DNA from: Mycoplasmatota bacterium
GTDB lineage: Bacteria; Bacillota_I; Bacilli_A; Izemoplasmatales; Izemoplasmataceae
DNA length: 13,705 bases
Assembly: GCA_030641535.1 (NCBI GenBank)
Contig: DAOWHG010000051.1
Coordinates: forward strand, 1-13,705
Reading direction: 5' to 3'
In this document: positions 1 to 6,461 of the stretch, in pieces
Numbering within the stretch: the first letter of the stretch is position 1
How the letters are laid out: every line of letters begins with the position of its first letter
Notes under the pieces: model-generated
The model's input: only the letters and a program-made list of their open reading frames with translations
Databases searched by the model: none
Told to the model about the DNA's origin: nothing
Program-made: the position numbers and the translations under genes

Positions 1-1050
1 AAATATTTTATAATCTTTTATTTTTTTAAAATTTATTCCTTTTATTTCTGTTGTTGTAATAAAGTTTTGAGTTTTATTTTGAATATAATCAATTAAATTA
101 TTTTGTCTTTCTTCATCTAATTCACTTAGTACATCGTCTAGTAGAAGTACAGGGTAGTCTTTTTTATACTCGTAAATAAAATCTATTAAAGATAATTTTA
201 CTGATAATACCGAACTTCTCATTTCTCCTTGAGATGCGTGTGTTTTTATAACATTATTATCTAAATAAAATTCGATATCATCTCTGTGTGCTCCTAAATT
301 AGTAGTTCCTGTAATAATATCGTACTTATATTTAGCTATAAATTCTCTTTTATAATTTTTTTCAATACTAGGTATATACTTAATTAATAACTCTTCTGTT
401 GAATTTGAAAGATATTTATATATTTTATTGGTATAAACATTGATTTTTTCAATAAATTCTTTTCTTTGTTCAACCACTTCTTTTAAATACCCGATTAGTT
501 GATCAGTTATAATATCTAACAGCATCATATCTTTATCTTTATTCATTTGCATTCCCTTTAATAAGTCGTTTCTTTGTTTTAAGACTTTTCTATAATTTTG
601 TAGTGAATAAAGATATTGTTTTGATATTTGTCCAATTTCTAAATCTAGAAATTTTCTTCTAATCTGAGGGTTTCCTTTAATTAAATCTAAATCCTCAGGA
701 GCAAACATTACTATGTTTAAAATTCCGATATATTCACTTAATTTTTCTAACTCTATATGATTGTATTTTGCTTTTTTACCTATTTTTGATATGATGATAT
801 CTAATTCTATATCCTTGTCATTTAAATTGATTAGAGAACTAATTTTAGCGTATTCTGAGTCTATTTTTATAACATCTCTATCTTTATTTACTCTGTGAGA
901 CTTTGTAAGACCAATAATATGAAGTGATTCTAATATACTTGTTTTACCTTGAGCATTTTTTCCAATGAAAATATTTGTTTTATCACTAAAATTAGTTTGT
1001 AGTTTTTCATAATTTCTAAAATTAGTTAATTTAAGGTTTTTTATATACAT
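1..1050 (-). CDS. recF: RecF, DNA replication/repair ATPase (partial, C-terminal end outside window)
   Basis: RecF is an SMC/ABC-type ATPase that binds gapped DNA with RecO and RecR and helps load RecA at stalled or damaged forks. The reading frame runs 350 codons from an ATG at 1050 and leaves the window at base 1, so only about the last 10-20 residues of a usual 360-370 aa RecF are missing. Visible motifs are the N-terminal start MYIKNLKLTNFRNY, Walker A GKNAQGKT (residues 30-37), the ABC-signature-like region around ASQGEMRSS and Walker B LLLDDVLSELDEER near the C-terminus. Its ATG overlaps the yaaA stop by one base (TAATG), so translation is probably coupled to yaaA, and the ribosome binding site (weak TAGGTAA) lies inside yaaA. 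It is transcribed away from the origin. The assignment is secure from motifs plus position. Confidence 0.97.
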   Translation of the reverse strand, partial: MYIKNLKLTNFRNYEKLQTNFSDKTNIFIGKNAQGKTSILESLHIIGLTKSHRVNKDRDVIKIDSEYAKISSLINLNDKDIELDIIISKIGKKAKYNHIELEKLSEYIGILNIVMFAPEDLDLIKGNPQIRRKFLDLEIGQISKQYLYSLQNYRKVLKQRNDLLKGMQMNKDKDMMLLDIITDQLIGYLKEVVEQRKEFIEKINVYTNKIYKYLSNSTEELLIKYIPSIEKNYKREFIAKYKYDIITGTTNLGAHRDDIEFYLDNNVIKTHASQGEMRSSVLSVKLSLIDFIYEYKKDYPVLLLDDVLSELDEERQNNLIDYIQNKTQNFITTTEIKGINFKKIKDYKIF

Positions 1051-1262
1051 TAATTACCTACTCTATATGTTCCTATTCCTTTAATTAATACTTTATCTCC
1101 AGGATATAATTTTTTTCCTCTTCTTGCTTCTAAAATATCATTAACATAAATCGTATATTCTTGTAGAATTGCTTTTACCATTCCACCTGAAGATACGATA
1201 TTTGCAAACTTGAGAAATTGTCCTAAAGTTATGTATTCACTCTCGATAATTATCTTCTCCAT
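1050..1262 (-). CDS. yaaA: YaaA, small S4-domain RNA-binding protein
   Basis: This is a 70-residue S4-like RNA-binding domain protein of the YaaA/YlmJ type, almost always found between dnaN and recF in Firmicutes. Family-typical stretches are EYITLGQFLKFANIVSSGGM, then the YVND segment, RRGKKLYPGD and a final glycine-rich GIGTYRV. An in-frame ATG six codons upstream (1280) has no ribosome binding site. The ATG at 1262 has AAAGTGA a few bases upstream and gives the normal family length and N-terminus (MEKIIIESEYITLG), so I chose 1262. A good promoter lies at 1297-1325, and the stop overlaps the recF start (TAATG). Its molecular role is not established; an RNA- or ribosome-related function is inferred from the S4 fold. 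Confidence 0.92.
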   Translation of the reverse strand: MEKIIIESEYITLGQFLKFANIVSSGGMVKAILQEYTIYVNDILEARRGKKLYPGDKVLIKGIGTYRVGN

Positions 1263-1296
1263 AAAATCACTTTCTTTCATATATATTATTATATAT

Positions 1297-1325
1297 ATTA
1301 TATAATAAAGATATAATATTTACAA
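1297..1325 (-). promoter_or_regulatory. Promoter for yaaA-recF
   Basis: On the minus strand there is TTGTAA (1325-1320), a 17-base spacer, then a perfect TATAAT (1302-1297). Transcription would start near 1290, about 28 bases ahead of the chosen yaaA start. It lies directly after the dnaN terminator, so yaaA-recF appears to be a separate unit from dnaN. The surrounding sequence is almost pure A/T, so chance matches to TATAAT are common; the correctly spaced -35 is what raises confidence. Confidence 0.65.
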
Positions 1326-1345
1326 GGATATTAACGAAGTATCCA

Positions 1346-1370
1346 AATAAAAAAAGTCCCGAAGGACTTT
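1346..1370 (-). terminator. Intrinsic terminator after dnaN
   Basis: On the minus strand a 7-bp stem AAAGTCC/GGACTTT (1370-1364 with 1359-1353) closes a TTCG tetraloop and runs straight into a T-rich tail (TTTTTTTATTT, read from about 1355 down). It lies a few bases past the dnaN stop. This is a textbook Rho-independent terminator and separates dnaN from yaaA-recF. Confidence 0.93.
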
Positions 1371-1375
1371 CTGTT

Positions 1376-2500
1376 TTATTCTGTTCTTACTGGCAATATT
1401 AATTGAAGCATATTTTCATCATAATCACCTTTAATTATGAATGGTCTAATTTCACCTGTAAAATTGATAGAAACCTCACTGGAATTAAAGATTTTTAGTG
1501 CATCTAAAATGTATTTAGAACTAAAAGCAATCTTTATTGGAGTTCCTACTATTTCATCAACTGGGTAAACTTCTTCTAAAACCTTCCCTATTTCTGGACT
1601 GTTTGATGTTATTTCAACAATATTATCTTGTCTTAATTGAAGTTTTACAATCGCATAATTACCATCTCTACTTGATAAAAGGCTTGCTCTTTCAATTGCA
1701 GTAGATAAATTTTCCTTATTGAATTTTATAACAATTGGAAATTCAGTTGGAACTAACTTAGATGTTTCAGGGTAATTTCCCTCTAATAAACGAGATTGGA
1801 ATAATAAACTTCTATATTTAAAAAGAATTTTTGAACGATCAAAATGTAATTCTACCATTTCGTTGTTATTTTCTAATACTTTAATCAATTCATCTAAACT
1901 TCGGCCTGGAATTATAATGTTTAGTGGTTCATAAACCTCATTTAATTCTATTTGTTTTTGGCTTAAACGATAGCTATCTGTCGCAATTGCTATTAATTTA
2001 TTTCCATCAATTTTAAAATTTACACCTGTTAAAATAGGTCTATTTTCAATAGAAGAAGTAGCAAAAGCTGTTTGTCTAATAATTGTTTTTAATGTTCTCA
2101 CATTTATTTTTACAGATTTAACTTTTTCACTAAATTCCAATTCTGGATAATCATCAATGTCCATCATGTTTAATGTAATATCTGATCTGTCAGCTTCAAT
2201 TCTTACCATATTATCTACAACAGAAGAAATAACAACTTTTAACCCGTCTAATTTTCTTATAATTTCAATAAAATACTTACCTGGTATTAAAACAGAACCT
2301 TGTTCTTTAATTTCTAAACTAGAATCTTTAATTGTTAATTTAATAGCAATATCAGAATTACTAGTAGTAATAATTATTTGGTCCTCTAAAATATCTAATT
2401 TAATACCTTGTAATGCTGGATTAGGTGTTTTATTAGATAATGCCTTCTGAGCAATTATCAAATTGTTAAGTAATATGTCTTTATTGATTTGAAAATTCAT
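1376..2500 (-). CDS. dnaN: DnaN, DNA polymerase III beta sliding clamp
   Basis: The beta subunit forms the ring-shaped dimer that tethers DNA polymerase III to DNA and serves as docking site for many repair proteins. The 374-aa length is normal. The start MNFQINKDILLNNLIIAQKA, the mid-protein run IENRPILTGVNFKI and TDSYRLSQKQI, and the C-terminal ILPVRTE (the usual clamp ending, LILPVRT) are all diagnostic of three consecutive clamp domains. The ATG at 2500 is preceded by a good AGAGGTGA Shine-Dalgarno. It follows dnaA in the same direction with a 125-bp gap that carries an extended -10 promoter and DnaA-box-like repeats, so it can be transcribed both on its own and with dnaA. A strong terminator follows the stop. 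Confidence 0.98.
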   Translation of the reverse strand: MNFQINKDILLNNLIIAQKALSNKTPNPALQGIKLDILEDQIIITTSNSDIAIKLTIKDSSLEIKEQGSVLIPGKYFIEIIRKLDGLKVVISSVVDNMVRIEADRSDITLNMMDIDDYPELEFSEKVKSVKINVRTLKTIIRQTAFATSSIENRPILTGVNFKIDGNKLIAIATDSYRLSQKQIELNEVYEPLNIIIPGRSLDELIKVLENNNEMVELHFDRSKILFKYRSLLFQSRLLEGNYPETSKLVPTEFPIVIKFNKENLSTAIERASLLSSRDGNYAIVKLQLRQDNIVEITSNSPEIGKVLEEVYPVDEIVGTPIKIAFSSKYILDALKIFNSSEVSINFTGEIRPFIIKGDYDENMLQLILPVRTE

Positions 2501-2520
2501 CCAATCACCTCTTTAATTAT

Positions 2521-2662
2521 TTATTGTTTTTATTATTATTGTTATTAGTGTTCTGTGGAAATGTGGAAAGTATCAAAAATCTACGTATATTATACCATAT
2601 AATTAGGTTTTAAGTGTATTTTTTTTTAGTTTTCTCCACATTTTATGCGCAATTTGTCCACA
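2521..2662. other. Candidate oriC part 2: DnaA boxes and DnaA-trio-like unwinding element (dnaA 3' end / dnaA-dnaN gap)
   Basis: Two 8-of-9 matches to TTATCCACA lie on the plus strand at the dnaA 3' end: TTCTCCACA (2632-2640) and TTGTCCACA (2654-2662). On the minus strand, in the gap, the octamer TTTCCACA occurs twice in direct tandem (2569-2554). Six bases later (GAACAC) nine in-register triplets follow from 2547 down to 2521 (six TAA, two CAA, one AAA). Known biology: in B. subtilis the dnaA-dnaN gap holds the unwinding site, built as tandem DnaA boxes, a short spacer and repeated trinucleotides (DnaA-trios). The same order and direction are seen here. Function is inferred. Confidence 0.6.
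2589..2597 (-). promoter_or_regulatory. Extended -10 promoter for dnaN
   Basis: The minus strand reads TGG followed by TATAAT (2597-2589), a perfect TGn-extended -10. The hexamer 17 bases upstream (ACACTT) is a poor -35, as is common with extended -10 promoters. Transcription would begin near 2582, giving a leader of about 80 bases that crosses the tandem TTTCCACA repeat, so DnaA binding there could affect dnaN expression (inference). Confidence 0.55.
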
Positions 2663-3999
2663 TCTCTTTTAACATCTTTATTCATTTCTATTTCGTTTGT
2701 AATTTTTTCTACGGAGTGCATTACAGTCGAATGATCACGGTTATTAAAATAAGTTCCAATTTTTTTATAAGGAATATCATACATAGTTTTAATTAAATAC
2801 ATAGATACCTGTCTAGGAAAAACGTACTTAAATGTTCTTTTTCTAGAAATAAGATCTATTGTTGAAATACGATAATAATCACTTACAATACTTAAAATAT
2901 TATTTATTTTGTTTTCATTTAAAAAATTACCATTATTACGCGGTTTAACTAAGTTTTCTAATGCTAGTTCAGCATTTTTTACATTAAAGTCTAAATTAAA
3001 TGCAGTGCAATAAAATAAAACTCTTTTTAAAGCCCCCTCTAGCTCTCTAACGTTATTTTCAAAAACACTAGCAATATATTCTAATACATCATCCGGTATA
3101 AGAGAAGAGTCTGATGTTTCAGCTGTTAATTTCTTCTTTAATATCTTAATTCTTAGTTCAAGAGCTGGTCTATTAATATCAACAGTAACTCCCCATTCAA
3201 ACCTAGATGTTAATCTTGACATTATATCTTTTAATTCTCCAGCATTTCTATCACTTGTAATTACAATTTGTTTTTGAGAACCATGGAGTGTTTCAAAAAG
3301 TTTAAAAAATTCTTTTTGCGATTTATCTTTTTTAGCTAAAAACTGAATATCATCTACTAATAAAACGTCTACATCACGGTATTTTTGATTAAATTCTTCG
3401 AATTTCTTTTTACTAGCTGATCTAACATATTCTTCAACAAATTGATCTGTTTTAACGTATAAAACTTTTTTATTCATGTCACCTTCTAAAATATAATTAC
3501 CAACACATTGCATAAGGTGAGTTTTACCTAATCCTACATCACCAAAAATATATAAAGGATTAGCAACAATTCCTGGTTGATCAGCAATTTTAATCGCACT
3601 AGTATAGGCTAATCTATTAGAATTACCTACTACAAAACTATCAAAATTATAACTTGCATTTAAATTACCTTCTAAATACTTATTATCAACTCTTGAATCA
3701 GGTCTAGTTACAGAAAAATCACGGGTGTTAGTTAATTCTTCCTCAGCTTGTTCTTCAGTCATAAGTCTAAATTTGTAAACCTCTTCAAAAAAAGGTTTTA
3801 AATACCTATTAAGTTTATTAAGATATAAGATTTCTATACGTTTTTTAATAAACTCATTTGGTGCTACAATGTATATATAATTGTTAACAACCTTAAAAAC
3901 AGTGTTTACAGGTTCAAAAATATCTGTAAACACAACTTCTTCAAGATCGTTTTCTAATTTAATTTTAATTTCTTCCCATATTTTACTGTATTTTTCCAC
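2626..3999 (-). CDS. dnaA: DnaA, chromosomal replication initiator
   Basis: DnaA is the AAA+ ATPase that binds DnaA boxes, melts the origin and recruits the helicase; it also regulates transcription, often its own. Domain order is typical: N-terminal domain I (about 1-80), a short acidic linker (about 82-110), the AAA+ core with Walker A GDVGLGKT (about 153-160) and Walker B VDVLLVDDIQF, and C-terminal domain IV with the box-recognition motif NNRDHSTVMHS. I start it at the GTG at 3999 (457 aa, beginning MEKYSKIWEEI), because AGGTGA lies six bases upstream and this matches the family N-terminus. An alternative GTG at 4008 would place its start inside that ribosome binding site. The gene reads away from oriC. 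Its 3' end contains two near-consensus DnaA boxes. Identification is certain; the start is likely but not proven. Confidence 0.98.
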   Translation of the reverse strand: MEKYSKIWEEIKIKLENDLEEVVFTDIFEPVNTVFKVVNNYIYIVAPNEFIKKRIEILYLNKLNRYLKPFFEEVYKFRLMTEEQAEEELTNTRDFSVTRPDSRVDNKYLEGNLNASYNFDSFVVGNSNRLAYTSAIKIADQPGIVANPLYIFGDVGLGKTHLMQCVGNYILEGDMNKKVLYVKTDQFVEEYVRSASKKKFEEFNQKYRDVDVLLVDDIQFLAKKDKSQKEFFKLFETLHGSQKQIVITSDRNAGELKDIMSRLTSRFEWGVTVDINRPALELRIKILKKKLTAETSDSSLIPDDVLEYIASVFENNVRELEGALKRVLFYCTAFNLDFNVKNAELALENLVKPRNNGNFLNENKINNILSIVSDYYRISTIDLISRKRTFKYVFPRQVSMYLIKTMYDIPYKKIGTYFNNRDHSTVMHSVEKITNEIEMNKDVKRDVDKLRIKCGEN

Positions 4000-4027
4000 G
4001 ATGTTCACCTCATATTATCACAAGACA

Positions 4028-4036
4028 AATATAACA
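4028..4036 (-). promoter_or_regulatory. Possible dnaA promoter (extended -10)
   Basis: The minus strand reads TGT followed by TATATT (4036-4028), a TGn-extended -10 with one mismatch. No good -35 lies 17 bases upstream; the sequence there is a T run. Transcription would start near 4021 and give a leader of about 22 bases carrying GAGGTGA. DnaA-box-like sites begin about 30 bases upstream, which would suit autoregulation (inference). Confidence 0.4.
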
Positions 4037-4077
4037 CAGTTTTTATACAAAAAAAATAAAAAGTTTCCCACATAAAA

Positions 4078-4086
4078 TGTGGAAAA
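4078..4086 (-). promoter_or_regulatory. DnaA box, 8 of 9 (TTTTCCACA on minus strand)
   Basis: The plus strand reads TGTGGAAAA, one mismatch from consensus. Together with CCCACAT just upstream (4067-4073) it forms a short hairpin-capable CCACAT/ATGTGG pair with an AAA loop. Confidence 0.6.
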
Positions 4087-4109
4087 ATAGTTATTATTAA
4101 ACTTTTACA

Positions 4110-4126
4110 CTATGTTATCAACATAG
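4110..4126. promoter_or_regulatory. DnaA box (TTATCAACA, 4115-4123) embedded in a perfect palindrome
   Basis: The box has one mismatch to TTATCCACA. It sits inside the inverted repeat CTATGTT-ATC-AACATAG, with two perfect 7-base arms and a 3-base centre. The overlap means a dimeric regulator could compete with or assist DnaA here; that is inference. Confidence 0.6.
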
Positions 4127-4247
4127 ATTAAATGGCTTTAAATAAGGATTAATATTAGTTAATAACATTTCCACATGTAAAGAATCCACATTGTGCACAT
4201 TTCCACATTTTGGTGTGGCAAAAACACGAAAATTAGCCATTATTTAA

Positions 4248-4256
4248 TGTGGATAA
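4248..4256 (-). promoter_or_regulatory. DnaA box, perfect consensus
   Basis: TGTGGATAA on plus equals TTATCCACA on minus, an exact match to the bacterial DnaA-box consensus. It is the origin-proximal end of the cluster on the rpmH side, about 44 bases upstream of the rpmH -35 element and next to an A/T-only stretch. Confidence 0.85.
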
Positions 4257-4299
4257 CTTTTTAAAATTTATCTGTTTTTATATTTTTTTGAGATTAGTG

Positions 4300-4328
4300 T
4301 TGACACATTTTTTTATTGCATATATAAT
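4300..4328 (+). promoter_or_regulatory. rpmH promoter, perfect sigma-A consensus
   Basis: TTGACA (4300-4305), a 17-base spacer and TATAAT (4323-4328) match the housekeeping consensus at all twelve positions. Start of transcription is expected near 4335, about 37 bases ahead of rpmH. Such a strong promoter suits a ribosomal protein gene, and it is the only clear promoter seen for the downstream rnpA-yidC-jag-pth genes. Confidence 0.9.
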
Positions 4329-4371
4329 TGTATAGCATGGTTTTAAACATTTAAGTAGGAGGTGTTGATAA

Positions 4372-4518
4372 ATGCCAAAAAGAACATATCAACCAAATAA
4401 ACGTAAAAGAGCAAAAACTCACGGATTTATGGAAAGAATGAGTTCACCAACTGGAAGAAGAGTATTAGCAAGAAGAAGAGCTAAAGGACGTAAAAAATTA
4501 ACTGTATCAGATGAATAA
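4372..4518 (+). CDS. rpmH: 50S ribosomal protein L34
   Basis: This is a 48-residue, strongly basic protein of the large ribosomal subunit. The sequence begins MPKRTYQPNKRKRAKTHGFM, continues RMSSPTGRRVLARRRAKGRK and ends in a short acidic tail (SDE), the standard L34 pattern; the family is usually 44-46 residues, so this one is slightly longer. The ATG follows a strong AGGAGGTG ribosome binding site. It sits right beside oriC, next to rnpA, exactly as in most bacteria, and has a perfect consensus promoter. An 18-bp hairpin terminator lies between it and rnpA, so its transcript probably ends mostly there. Confidence 0.98.
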   Translation: MPKRTYQPNKRKRAKTHGFMERMSSPTGRRVLARRRAKGRKKLTVSDE

Positions 4519-4555
4519 ACTTTAAAACATCATATAAATATTATATAAATACCGG

Positions 4556-4603
4556 AAACCACTTGAAAAAATATAATAATATGTATTTTTTCAAGTGGTT
4601 TTT
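4556..4603 (+). terminator. Strong intrinsic terminator/attenuator between rpmH and rnpA
   Basis: A perfect 18-bp stem starts with AAACCACTTG at 4556-4573 and pairs with 4584-4601, around a 10-base loop, followed by a T run (4599-4603). No new promoter is apparent between it and rnpA (4624), so rnpA and the following genes seem to depend on read-through. The T run exists only on the plus side. Confidence 0.85.
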
Positions 4604-4623
4604 AATTTATAGTAGGTGATATA

Positions 4624-4956
4624 GTGAAAAAGGAATATCGAGTAAAAAAAAGCAGTGAAATCGAGATGATAGTTAAATATAAACAAAGTAAAGCAAATAA
4701 GCACTTTGTTATATACAAAAAAGAAAACCATGATAACTCTCATTATAGATTTGCTGTTAGCGTTTCTAAGAGATACGGTAATGCCGTAGAAAGAAACAAA
4801 ATTAAAAGACAAGTAAGAGAAATAATATCTAAACTTGATATTATTAAGATTTATGATGTTTTTGTAGTAGTTAGGTTTACATCAAAGGGAATTACTTTTA
4901 ATGAAATTAACAGTTCAATAACATCATTGATTAAAAAATTAAATATTTTGAGGTGA
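4624..4956 (+). CDS. rnpA: Ribonuclease P protein component
   Basis: The basic protein subunit pairs with the RNase P RNA (not in this window) to remove 5' leaders from tRNA precursors. At 110 aa its length is normal. It shows the N-terminal KKEYRVKKSSEIEMI, the conserved RFAVSVSKRYGNAVERN followed by KIKRQVREI (the RNR signature helix), and a central beta-sheet FVVVRF segment. The start is GTG at 4624 with GGTGA four bases upstream. The TGA stop (4954-4956) lies inside the yidC ribosome binding site, so translation of the two is probably coupled; it also shows that TGA is not reassigned to Trp. The upstream hairpin likely keeps its level below that of L34. Confidence 0.97.
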   Translation: MKKEYRVKKSSEIEMIVKYKQSKANKHFVIYKKENHDNSHYRFAVSVSKRYGNAVERNKIKRQVREIISKLDIIKIYDVFVVVRFTSKGITFNEINSSITSLIKKLNILR

Positions 4957-4961
4957 AAAAA

Positions 4962-5834
4962 ATGAAGAATTCAACAAGATTTATGTTATTAGCCTTTACA
5001 GCTGCAATGGTAATATTTCTAAGCGGATGTAGTTCAGCAGATATGTATACATCACCAGTTGGTGTTGAAGGCGGAGTAGGCTGGGTACAATGGACAGTAC
5101 TCCAAATTGCAGATTTTACCTATTGGGTTAGTAATTCAACAGGTGGATATTACTTTGTTGGACTTATAATTGTTACTTTAATTGTAAGAACAGCTGGATG
5201 GCCAATTTATTCAAAAAGCAATGCAATGACAATGAAAATGCAACAAGCACAACCAGAATTAGACAGAGTAAAAGAAAAATATCAAGGTAAAACTGATGAG
5301 AATTCACAAAAGAAAATGCAGGCAGAAACATTAGCAGTATATAAAAAATATAATATTAATCCATTAGGATGTTTATTACCTTTCTTGCAAATGCCTATAT
5401 TTATCGCAATGTATCAAGTTGTAAGAAGAATACCTCTTTCTAACGGATTAGTTGATGATGTTATAGTTGAAGGAGTAAGAGACTATTCAGATCTAAATTT
5501 CTCATTCTTATGGGTTAAGGATTTAGGAGCTGAAGATCCATTTTACATCTTACCTATATTAGTAGGTGTATTAATGTTTTTGTATCAAAGATATTCAATG
5601 AAAAAACCAGAATATTTACAAAACAAAAAATACAAAGCTTCACAAGGATCACAATCAGAAAAAACAATGAAGATGATGTCTTATTTCATGGTTATTATGT
5701 TAGTAACTATCGCTTGGTCTAATGCAGGTATCGCTTTATATTGGATTGTAGGGAACGCATATCAATTCTTACAAACATACTTAAATAGAAGATCAAACTT
5801 CAAGAAAATAGCTAAAGAAAATCCATTAGTGTAG
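4962..5834 (+). CDS. yidC: YidC/Oxa1/SpoIIIJ membrane protein insertase (lipoprotein type)
   Basis: This inserts and folds membrane proteins, alone or with SecYEG. The 290-aa protein has a lipoprotein signal with lipobox LSGC (Cys23), then the five-segment Gram-positive layout. The first conserved helix carries the essential groove arginine (R76 in VTLIVRTAGWPIY). A charged cytoplasmic hairpin follows (about 83-120), then NPLGCLLPFLQMPIFIAMYQ, a third helix around FYILPILVGVLMFLYQ and a last pair around MMSYFMVIMLV and NAGIALYWIVGNAYQFLQ. The reading frame is open to a GTG at 4953, but GAGGTGA (4950-4956) fits the ATG at 4962 with five-base spacing, so that start is chosen. It lies five bases after rnpA and ten before jag, the usual co-transcribed set. 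Confidence 0.97.
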   Translation: MKNSTRFMLLAFTAAMVIFLSGCSSADMYTSPVGVEGGVGWVQWTVLQIADFTYWVSNSTGGYYFVGLIIVTLIVRTAGWPIYSKSNAMTMKMQQAQPELDRVKEKYQGKTDENSQKKMQAETLAVYKKYNINPLGCLLPFLQMPIFIAMYQVVRRIPLSNGLVDDVIVEGVRDYSDLNFSFLWVKDLGAEDPFYILPILVGVLMFLYQRYSMKKPEYLQNKKYKASQGSQSEKTMKMMSYFMVIMLVTIAWSNAGIALYWIVGNAYQFLQTYLNRRSNFKKIAKENPLV

Positions 5835-5844
5835 AAGGTGCGTT

Positions 5845-6459
5845 ATGAAAAAACTTCAATTTGAAATAAAATCATTAGAAGAAGCACTAAACTATGCATC
5901 AAAAGAATTAAGAATCAATAAAGAATTCATTGAAATCAATGTAGTTGATAAAAAAACTTTGTTAGGGTTCACTAAAGCATACATTGTTGAGGCTTGTGTT
6001 ACTGTTGATCCAGCTGAAATTGGATATAAAACACTAAAAGAGTTGTTTGATAACATGCAATTAGATGCTCAAATTGAAATGAGAAGAAGAAATGATAGAG
6101 AAGTATCATATTCTATAAATACTAGTGAAAATCCATTACTTATTGGTAAGAATGGAAAAACACTTGAAAACATTCAATTTTATATTAGAAATATTGTAAA
6201 TCTATATAGTGAAGAGCATTTAATAGTTTTAGTTGATATCGGGGGATACAAAGAAAACCGTAAAAAACAACTGGAAATATTAGCAACTAAAACAGCAAAA
6301 GAAGTTGCGAGAACAAGAGTAGAAGCTAAATTATACCCAATGAATGCATATGAAAGAAGAATTATCCACACAAAACTTTCTGATTGGAGAGATGTTTCAA
6401 CAATTTCAGAAGGTGAAGGGCAAAGTAGACATTTAGTAATTAAACCTAAAAGGAGATAA
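5845..6459 (+). CDS. jag: Jag/KhpB, KH and R3H domain RNA-binding protein
   Basis: Jag (KhpB) is an RNA-binding partner of KhpA linked to cell elongation and envelope control in Firmicutes, and is nearly always downstream of yidC. The 204-aa protein has the Jag N-terminal domain (about 1-50, rich in Lys/Glu, with KKTLLGF), a KH domain with its GKNG loop in LLIGKNGKTLENIQF, and a C-terminal R3H domain with the RRIIH (RxxxH) motif and the ending GQSRHLVIKPKR. The long acidic linker found in some homologues is absent, so the N-domain runs almost directly into KH. ATG at 5845 follows GAAGGTG. Its 3' end supplies the AGGAGA ribosome binding site of pth, two bases away. Confidence 0.95.
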   Translation: MKKLQFEIKSLEEALNYASKELRINKEFIEINVVDKKTLLGFTKAYIVEACVTVDPAEIGYKTLKELFDNMQLDAQIEMRRRNDREVSYSINTSENPLLIGKNGKTLENIQFYIRNIVNLYSEEHLIVLVDIGGYKENRKKQLEILATKTAKEVARTRVEAKLYPMNAYERRIIHTKLSDWRDVSTISEGEGQSRHLVIKPKRR

Positions 6460-6461
6460 TT

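Larger units (their letters stand above)
4064..4256. other. Replication origin region (oriC part 1) between dnaA and rpmH: DnaA-box cluster
   Basis: The 372-bp gap 4000-4371 has no gene and separates two divergent arms of leading-strand genes, as expected of an origin. It carries one exact DnaA box (TGTGGATAA, 4248-4256) and two with one mismatch (TTATCAACA, 4115-4123; TGTGGAAAA, 4078-4086). Weaker 7-of-9 sites lie at 4064-4072, 4167-4175, 4182-4190, 4199-4207 and 4214-4222. Many share a TTTCCACA core, the same octamer that is tandemly repeated in the dnaA-dnaN gap. The stretch from 4257 to 4290 is almost all A/T and could also melt easily. No parS-like 16-mer (TGTTTCACGTGAAACA) was seen. Confidence 0.85.

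Noticed and set aside
1326..1344. Inverted repeat GGATA/TATCC between the dnaN terminator and the yaaA promoter as an operator.
   Set aside because: Arms are only five bases with a nine-base loop in AT-rich DNA; chance occurrence is likely.
2157..2450. Plus-strand ORF of 97 codons opposite dnaN.
   Set aside because: Antisense shadow of dnaN with no expression signals.
4009..4371. A parS site for ParB/Soj near the origin.
   Set aside because: No 16-mer resembling TGTTTCACGTGAAACA is present in the origin gaps; the palindrome at 4110-4126 is different.
4591..4812. Minus-strand ORF of 73 codons opposite rnpA.
   Set aside because: It lies entirely over the rpmH terminator and rnpA, lacks a ribosome binding site and has composition of an antisense shadow.
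4954..4956. Reassignment of TGA to tryptophan as in Mycoplasma.
   Set aside because: TGA is the natural stop of rnpA at the correct family length and the visible tryptophans are TGG.
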